A DNA stretch of 64,000 bases from Kuschelorhynchus macadamiae. Lineage: Eukaryota > Arthropoda > Insecta > Coleoptera > Curculionidae. Both the position numbers and the translations under genes were made by a program. Where the stretch lies: the NCBI GenBank assembly GCA_030620095.1, contig JAUTXW010003406.1:1-64000 (forward strand), given 5' to 3'. Positions within the stretch are counted from its first letter, which is position 1. Each line of letters starts with the position of its first letter. Below the pieces are notes generated by a model that saw only the letters and a list, made by a program, of their open reading frames with translations, was not told the origin of the DNA and ran no database searches. Of this stretch, positions 58,430-64,000 are shown in pieces.

Positions 58430-58690
58430 TACTTTCTTCGTAAAAGAGAAGTATTGTAATCGTGAAAAAATAACCCTCCGAGATTTTTTCAAATCTTTAC
58501 GTTTCAGGGTCCCTAGTCTGTTTCTCTGTCTATTCGTGGCATAGCTAAAAAACTACTTACCCAAATGACTTCAAACCTTGATCAAAAATTAAGGGTCGTA
58601 TGGGGATAACCTGGTAAAATTCTGGTACAAATCCAAGATGGGGAAACATAATGGCAGCTAATATTTAAAGATTTAGACTGAAAAATCTAC
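58430..58690 (+). repeat. Family D unit, best-preserved start
   Basis: It begins TTCGTAAAAGAGAAGTATTG then TAATCGTGAAAAAATAACCC, continues AGGGTCCCTAGTCTGTTTC, and shows CATATGGGGATAACCTGG-type and ATCCAAGATGGGG phrases. It gives the order of modules for the family: start, GTCTGT run, then 150-bp-like units. Confidence 0.6.
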
Positions 58691-59174
58691 TTAATGGATT
58701 GATTTTAAATTATTATGTATTAAATTATAAGACAGTTTGTATTTGATGTATTAAAAAGAAACAAATTGTTCAATCTGCTGTTGCAGAGGACACCAGCATA
58801 CCACTGGCCATATTATAACTATAAAGGAAACCAAGGTTCTAACATCGGGTCCAGGATTTTACAAATGAAAAATTAGGGAATCTATTAAAATTTTTAAACA
58901 TACAAAAAATTCAATTGAGATACGGTTTTTTTTTTTTGACAACAATTTATTTCAGACCTTAAAACATTTACAAGAACTGGCACCAAGGCCTTTACAATCA
59001 CAATTTCTTTGAGATCTTAAAAAATTGACAATATCAACTTAATTATATGTATTTAACAAAAATAAATAAATTTTCTAAATTTACATAATAAATGTATATT
59101 ATATTTTATGTATTCAATGATTATTAATATATAATTCTTTTTTTTTAATATTTTTGTTTTACATTTATAAATTT

Positions 59175-62100
59175 TAATCTTGGTTTATACTGTCTGTCAT
59201 TTTCAGGTATTTTTTGAGGTTTTTAAATATTTTTCCTTCCTCCCCTTCCAGCAAATTCTTTGGTATAGAATTATATGACTGTATACTTCTATTAATGGGT
59301 GTGTCTTAGGTTTTTTTTGTTCTGGCAGTATTGTTTCTGAGATTTTCTTTTATTCTTGTATTGTGTTTGTGAAATTCATTGTTTTGTTTAAGTTCTAAGT
59401 TTATCTTTATGGTTTTATGCTGAATTTTGTAGATAAGTTTAGCTTGCTCAAGAATTTTTAATTTTTGTATGTTTAATAAATTAAATCTTTTGTAAATAAC
59501 TTTTGTAGGTGTATATTTATTAATGGAAAAAATAGACTTTATTGCTTTATTTTGAAGCTTTTCAAATAAATTTACATTTGTGTTTCCCCAGCATGGTAGC
59601 AGGTATCGTAAGTGTGGTTCGACAAAGCTATTATATAACAAATATCGGGTTCTTGTATTTAGTTGGTGTGAACATCTTTTTATTGCACCTATAAAAGGAA
59701 CTATTTTATTTATGACACTGTCTATATGCGATTCCCAAGTTAATTTGCTTGTTATTATTAACCCCAGATACTTATATTCTTCAACTCTTTTGAGGGTAAC
59801 ATTATTTAATTTAATTTCTGGATTTATAATCTTTTTTCCTTTTTGATTGTAAATCATATAAACTGTCTTTGCAATATTTATACTCAGTTTGTTATAGCAA
59901 AGCCATTTGAAGTAATTCATAAGGTCATTATTAATATTTCTTTCAAGTTTCTCCTCATTTGTGCCAGAGAATACCAAAACAGTGTCATCAGCAAAAAGTA
60001 GGTATTTTGATTTTAATTGTAAATACTTAAGACTATGTACATATAGAAGATACTCTAGTGGCCCTAGCACTGAGCCTTGGGGCACACCAACATCCAGATT
60101 GTCTTAACAATATCAACTTAATTATATGTATTTAACAAAAATAAATAAATTTTCTAAGTTTACATAATAAATGTATATTATATTTTATGTATTCAATGAT
60201 TATTAATATATAATTCTTTTTTTTTTTAATATTTTTGTTTTACATTTATAAATTTTAATCTTGGTTTATACTAGTCTCTCATTTTCAGGTATTTTTTGAG
60301 GTTTTTAAATATTTTTCCTTCCTCCCCTTCCAGCAAATTCTTTGATATAGAATTATATGACTGTTTCCATTTACTACAGTGAAATGCTTTCTTCCTTCTG
60401 TATAGGTTTTTATTAGTTTGTGACAGACTCCCTGATTCCCATCTTGTATAATTTTTCCATTAACAGTTTATGGTCCACTGTATCGAATGCTTTTTAGAGG
60501 TCAATATATACAGCTATAACATATCTATTTTTGTCTAATTCACCAGTGATACATTCTATCAATTCAACTGTTGCTCCCAGAGTATTGCTTTTTTTTTGAA
60601 ACCCGTACTGGTTTTTGTCAAATTTAAAATGTGTTTCTATAAATTTAATAATTCTAACTTTAATGACTTTCTCGATAATTTTACTAAAAATGCTTAATAG
60701 AGAGATTGGGCGGTAATTGTTCAAGTCATCCAAGGTTCCTTTTTTATGAACTGGTACGATTTTAGCAGTTTTGAGCTCTTCAGGATACACCCCATATGTC
60801 AGTACTTCATTTGTTAGTTTTACTATTGTGGGTCCAATAATATCAAATATTGAATATATATCTTGCTTCGTGATGTTATCGCATCCTGGAGCACAGTCAT
60901 TTTTTAAGTCAGTTACAATTTTTTGTATTTCATTTAGAGTTGTAGGGTTCAAAAAGATACTGTCAGTTTCTTCTTCTTCATGAAATGCTTGGCCATGCTT
61001 GTAATTATTTGTGATGCTATTTGCCAAATTTTTTCCAATGGTGGAGAAATGGTTATTTATTACTCTGGCAATATCTTCATCCTTGGTCCAATTTTTGCCA
61101 TCTTTATCTGCCATTTTAGCTATGTTTCTCATTTTCGTCTTGGAGTTTCTTCGACACAATTCATTTAAAACTGACCATGTTTTTTTAGCATCTCCTCCTG
61201 TTTTTTCAAACTTATTTTCTGCATATTGTTTTTGAAGCCTTTTTTTCAAATTGTTCAATTCATTTTTTGCTTTTTTGAAATCCCTCTCAGTAATATCGTT
61301 TTGTATTTTTTTTCATCTTTCATATAGTTTATTTTTTTCCTGTAGTTTCTTTAAAAAGTCATTTATTATCCAATAGTTTCCATTTTTTACTGTTATTGTG
61401 TAATTCTTTGTACATGCATTTTTTGCACTGTATAAAAAATCGGCAAGTTCCTTAAAAGATTTTATTTGTGATGTTCCTATTTTTCTCTGAATTTCACTTT
61501 TCCACTTTTCTTTGTTAAAACATGTTCTATTTATTTTTTCTTTTTCAGCCTTGACTATTTTTTTCTTAGTTCTAATATACATTATTTTATGATCTGATAT
61601 GTCATGATCCTCCAAATTTATTATACATTGCAAATTCTTATTTGTCACTACATGGTCGAGAATTGATGATGTTGTTTTTGTGGTTCTGGTTGCATATTGA
61701 CTTGTAGTTTTATTTTGGAATTTAAAACCGTTTAATTCAACTATATTTTTATAATTTTTAACAGCTTCTGATTCTTTCATGAGGTCAAAGTTGATATCAC
61801 CAACAAACAAATTTTTTTTTTGTTTTTCAAGTATTTTGTCAAGTTCCGATATAAATATTTTGCAATTGTTCTTCGGTGCTCTGTATATAGAAAGAATTGT
61901 TAGATTATGTTCAGGCAGATATATTGAAACTGTATTGCAGTCCTCCATGTTGATTTTTTGTGTGTTTTTATACTCAAAATTCAAATTATTTCTTACATAA
62001 ATGCTTGTACCACCCCCTCTTGTTTTTCTACAGTCATGCACCGCTGTGTATGACGGCAATATAAATAGATCCAATTCATTTGGGTACAACCAAGTTTCTG

Positions 62101-62221
62101 TTAATATTATTAAGTGTATGGTTTCTTTATTTGTATTAATTATGTCATATAAATCAACAATCTTGTTCCTTAAACTTCTTACATTAATATACAAAATAGT
62201 TAGATCTTCTATAACAGCCAT
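59175..62221 (-). pseudogene. LINE ORF2: apurinic-type endonuclease and reverse transcriptase
   Basis: The EN block 62221-61313 is intact: ILYINVRSL, ILTETWL, YRAP, FVGDINFD, SILDHV and SDHK, the APE-type catalytic set. TGA after LYER (61313) ends it. RT block 61258-60494: NNYRPISLLSIFSKI, QYGFQKKSN, and VIAVYIDL followed by TAA before KAFDTVDH (motif A). The internal 3'-end copy follows, then 60085-59306 with VPQGSVLGPL, LLFADDTVLVF (motif C), YKYLGLIITSKLTWESHI and WGNTNVNLFEKLQ. A further TAA lies near 59305, before the natural end YNSIPKNLLEGEEGK...DSINQD. LINE copy 1 shares the TGA, the motif-A TAA and the internal block. Confidence 0.9.
60108..60364 (-). repeat. Internal copy of the LINE's own 3' end (copy 2)
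   Basis: It matches 59029-59282 (end of ORF2 plus 3' UTR) almost base for base, in the same orientation, and interrupts the RT between the VNGNSH segment and VPQGSVLGPL. The same insertion sits in LINE copy 1 at 30794-31050. Confidence 0.88.
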
Positions 62222-62281
62222 TTTTAAAAGAAAATAGTTTTTTTACATACAAACATATATTAATTAATATCTATTTAAGTC

Positions 62282-63197
62282 TCATACCAAACACGCTTGT
62301 ACAAAATCGTTTTCAGTCTTTATTTGTATTGCCCTATCATTGTCGTGTTTCTTTAAATAAATTTTACCATTTTTAACATAAGCAGCCTTCACCACGTTTT
62401 GCTTCTTCAGTTCCCTTGCTTTTTTAAAGAGAAGCTGGTTTATGCTGGTCAGATCCTCATTGAAAAAGATGTTCTTGATTCCGCCCTGTAGTCCACACTC
62501 ATTTAATTTAATTCCACGAAGTTCTTTGACTTTTGCTAAAATTTTATGCCTTGTTTCCATATCTCGTAGCTTCAGTATCAGAGGAGCATTTACCTTAGTT
62601 GACATTCTGTAAACTTCCTGTATGTCTTCATCACTTGCTTCTAGTTTTAATGCCTTTAACACCATTTTAATACATTCCTTGGGTTCTACTTGTTGTTTGG
62701 GTATTCCAGCAATTACAATGTTCTTTTCCTTTTCCCTTTGTTCAATAATGTTTATTTTGTTTTCAATTCTCTCTAATTTTTGTTTCAGTGCACTATTTTC
62801 ATCTCGTAGCCGTTTCATTTCCTTCAGCGTTTTTTGCAACTCCTTTTTTTGTTCATCAAAACAATCCGACATAAATTTCATTGTTTTTTTAATTTCACTC
62901 AGCTCACCTTCCAGAGTTTTCTTGAAGGAGCTTAGAAGTTCCTTGAACATTTTCTCAAGGAGGTTTTTCATCCATTTCGTCGCAAATTTCGTCTGTAACC
63001 TCACTTTTTGACCGCCGCCGGCAACATGTGACAATATTATCCTTGTTTGCTGCTCCTGCCTGTATCCCACAGCTGGGGTGGAAGCTGGTACCACAAACTC
63101 CACAATCAAGTGAGGAAATCACTTTTTTTTTGCAGAATTTACAATTTTTTTGTGAATTTTTTGGAAGTGCTAAAATTTGTTTGTTTACTGTTGACAT
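62282..63197 (-). pseudogene. LINE ORF1: PHD-like finger, coiled coil and FP-like C-terminus
   Basis: The start at 63197 (MSTVNKQILALPKNSQK) is followed by a PHD-like Cys/His set: CKFC, CGVC, HPSC, CC. A one-base shift near 62960 breaks the frame. The other frame then has a long coiled coil (EIKKTMKFMSDCFDEQKKEL to NKINIIEQREKEKN), IVIAGIPKQQVEPKECIKM, RMSTKVNAPLILKLRD, and the C-terminal domain FFNEDLTSINQLLFKKAREL...VKNGKIYLKK, which resembles the baculovirus FP-type C-terminal fold seen in insect LINE ORF1 proteins. It is expected to bind nucleic acid as an oligomer. Only one frameshift was detected. Confidence 0.8.
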
Positions 63198-63304
63198 AAC
63201 CTCTGTTTACTGTTGACATAACCTCAACTGACTGGGTTACGGTCTACATCACACGTGGAAACCCATTTTAACATAGGGTCACGGTTCGGCGAGCACAAGT
63301 CGGG

Positions 63305-63342
63305 TATAAAAGCCCGCCTGAATATCTCCGAGCTCATTCAGT
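63305..63342 (+). promoter_or_regulatory. TATA box and TCAGT initiator in PLE-2 terminal repeat (copy 2)
   Basis: TATAAAA at 63305 and TCATTCAGTG with TCAGT at 63338, about 33 bases downstream, followed by a GATCCC module. The same pair is found on the minus strand at 22439-22402 in copy 1, so the layout was conserved in the family. Confidence 0.55.
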
Positions 63343-63368
63343 GTTCAGATCCCGTGGAGTACGGATCC

Positions 63369-63410
63369 CTGAAGGTGCCTCGTGCAATCGAAGGCGAAAC
63401 GTCGGATAGT
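63369..63410 (+). ncRNA. Hammerhead-like core in PLE-2 terminal repeat (copy 2)
   Basis: CTGAAGG is followed by stem II GCCTCG...CGAAGGC and then GAAACGTCGG. One core base differs from CUGANGA. It lies about 28 bases downstream of the predicted initiator, near the predicted 5' end of the element RNA. Activity is uncertain. Confidence 0.45.
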
Positions 63411-63460
63411 AATTCCAATTTGACACGGTCTAATCCAAAGAACCATGATTTATTAATTAG

Positions 63461-64000
63461 ATATATATCTATATAAAAAAAGAAAGTGACTGATAGTAAG
63501 TACGGCACCGAAACAGTAATAACACTAATCAGTTATTTATTATTTTTGATCAGTCCGTACACATTATTAATTATTTACACTTAGCATGGGAAAACACGAA
63601 GAAAATAAAGTATCATTCTGTCTGATTCGTTGAAGACGGTACATCAGAGAAGCCAAAAAACACTTACTATAAGTGCCGATCCTTATTTAAGCAATAACAA
63701 CAAGCAAAATTTACCCATGTCAACGATAGGGACTATAACATAATGTACCTGTACAGCGAGGTGAATACACTTTTTAGTGGGAGCAATGCACTTTTTTCGA
63801 ACAGTTAAAGTTTCAAAAAAATCGATCTTACAGTCAATTGTCAACTGGGCACTCGATGTATCTCTTTTTGTCCACTTAATTTGCATATAAGGGACACGTC
63901 TATGTGAACGTTGAGTCAACCCAAACTTTTGATTGTCGTCTGGGTAAATATCAGATTCGTGTGGATACGAGGAGGGTATAAAGTCGCATTTATACAGAGT
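63461..64000. other. No gene recognised
   Basis: The right edge of the window. It is AT-rich, with a weak inverted pair (TAAGTACGG...CCGTAC near 63497-63560). No coding region or known repeat was found. Confidence 0.4.

Larger units (their letters stand above)
58930..63235 (-). mobile_element. LINE copy 2, full-length, defective (CR1/Jockey group)
   Basis: Minus strand: poly-A side at 58930-58942 (T run on plus), ORF1 at 63197-62282, ORF2 at 62221-59175. The 5' edge holds a 22-bp direct repeat (TGTTTACTGTTGACATAACC...) at 63183-63226. Both ORFs are damaged by a few changes only. A copy of the element's own 3' end sits inside the RT (60108-60364). It inserted into the coding end of PLE-2 copy 2. 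Confidence 0.9.
58730..63460 (+). mobile_element. PLE-2 second copy, split by the LINE
   Basis: 58730-58929 is homologous (plus strand) to the GIY-YIG C-terminal region at 22500-22690 (KKKQIVQSAVAE, then KPRF and frames thereafter). The match resumes at 63236 with GGGTTACGGTCTACATCAC and covers the terminal repeat to about 63455. The LINE separates the two. Short TACGG microhomology at both joints makes any target duplication 5 bp or ambiguous. Confidence 0.8.

Noticed and set aside
59580..59846. Plus-strand frame inside the LINE (repeated at 31312-31578 on minus)
   Set aside because: It is antisense to the RT and recurs only because the LINE recurs.
62622..63011. 129-residue open frame on the plus strand
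   Set aside because: It is the antisense shadow of the LINE ORF1 coiled coil and has the Ser/Phe-rich composition expected from that.

Overview
This window is AT-rich eukaryotic DNA, almost certainly from an insect or another arthropod. The evidence is its transposon families: Tc1/mariner-type transposases, GIY-YIG Penelope-like elements (PLEs), ZMYM1-like and ZBED-like hAT transposases, a CR1/Jockey-group LINE whose ORF1 has a PHD-like finger and an FP-like end, and many short modules ending in CCCTGTAT or ACAGGGTGT. GT-AG introns inside the transposases support a eukaryote. I found no convincing host gene. The window is a gene-poor graveyard of nested elements, nearly all broken. The species cannot be fixed from sequence alone.

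Layout. 1-9.7 kb is a giant palindrome (arms about 4.7-4.9 kb, spacer 90 bp). Each arm is about 1.2 kb of mariner terminal sequence, enlarged by a 1 kb long-TIR element (element B) and a 2.1-2.2 kb element with CACTGG...CCAGTG ends. 9.8-11.1 kb is the mariner transposase M1, and 11.1-12.3 kb is an uninterrupted copy of the same terminal sequence, which serves as the empty site. 12.7-14.9 kb is a PLE with an (AT)n tract and a hammerhead-like motif. 15-17.8 kb holds degenerate interspersed repeats (family D), an RNase H LINE fragment and a mariner relic. 17.9-19.5 kb is hAT-1. 21-23.3 kb is rearranged PLE-2 next to an unknown ORF. 26.9-28.7 kb is a mariner (M3) whose 3' end is replaced by an inverted copy of its 5' end. 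29-32.1 kb is a fold-back hairpin with a hammerhead-like motif in each arm, split by a LINE. 32.7-36.4 kb is a Mos1-like mariner, a DUF7869-like relic and family D. 36.4-38.4 kb is the best-preserved PLE. 40.2-42.4 kb is a third CACTGG copy. 42.9-45.4 kb is another long-TIR mariner (M5) with an antisense hAT piece in its intron. 46.3-49.8 kb is a CACTGG stub, an IS630/Tc1-type transposase and a 1,087-bp tandem duplication. 50.2-53.4 kb is a pogo-type transposase interrupted by hAT-2. 54.5-58.3 kb is hAT-3 interrupted by a PLE. 58.7-63.5 kb is a second PLE-2 copy interrupted by a full-length but defective LINE.

How the pieces relate. The window is best read as a series of insertions into insertions, many dated by target-site duplications: 8 bp for the hATs, TA for two mariners, 3 bp (TAA) for the CACTGG element, and about 11-23 bp for LINEs and PLEs. 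Four recurring themes stand out. Hammerhead ribozyme cores occur in the terminal repeats of several PLEs. Mariner elements have hundreds of bases of inverted terminal repeat that eat into their coding regions. Two LINE copies share identical lesions and an internal copy of their own 3' end. One family's empty site lies beside its filled sites. I found no defence system, operon or CRISPR array, and I do not claim a wholly new system. The closest candidates are the uncharacterised CACTGG-element protein and the hammerhead-bearing fold-back hairpin.
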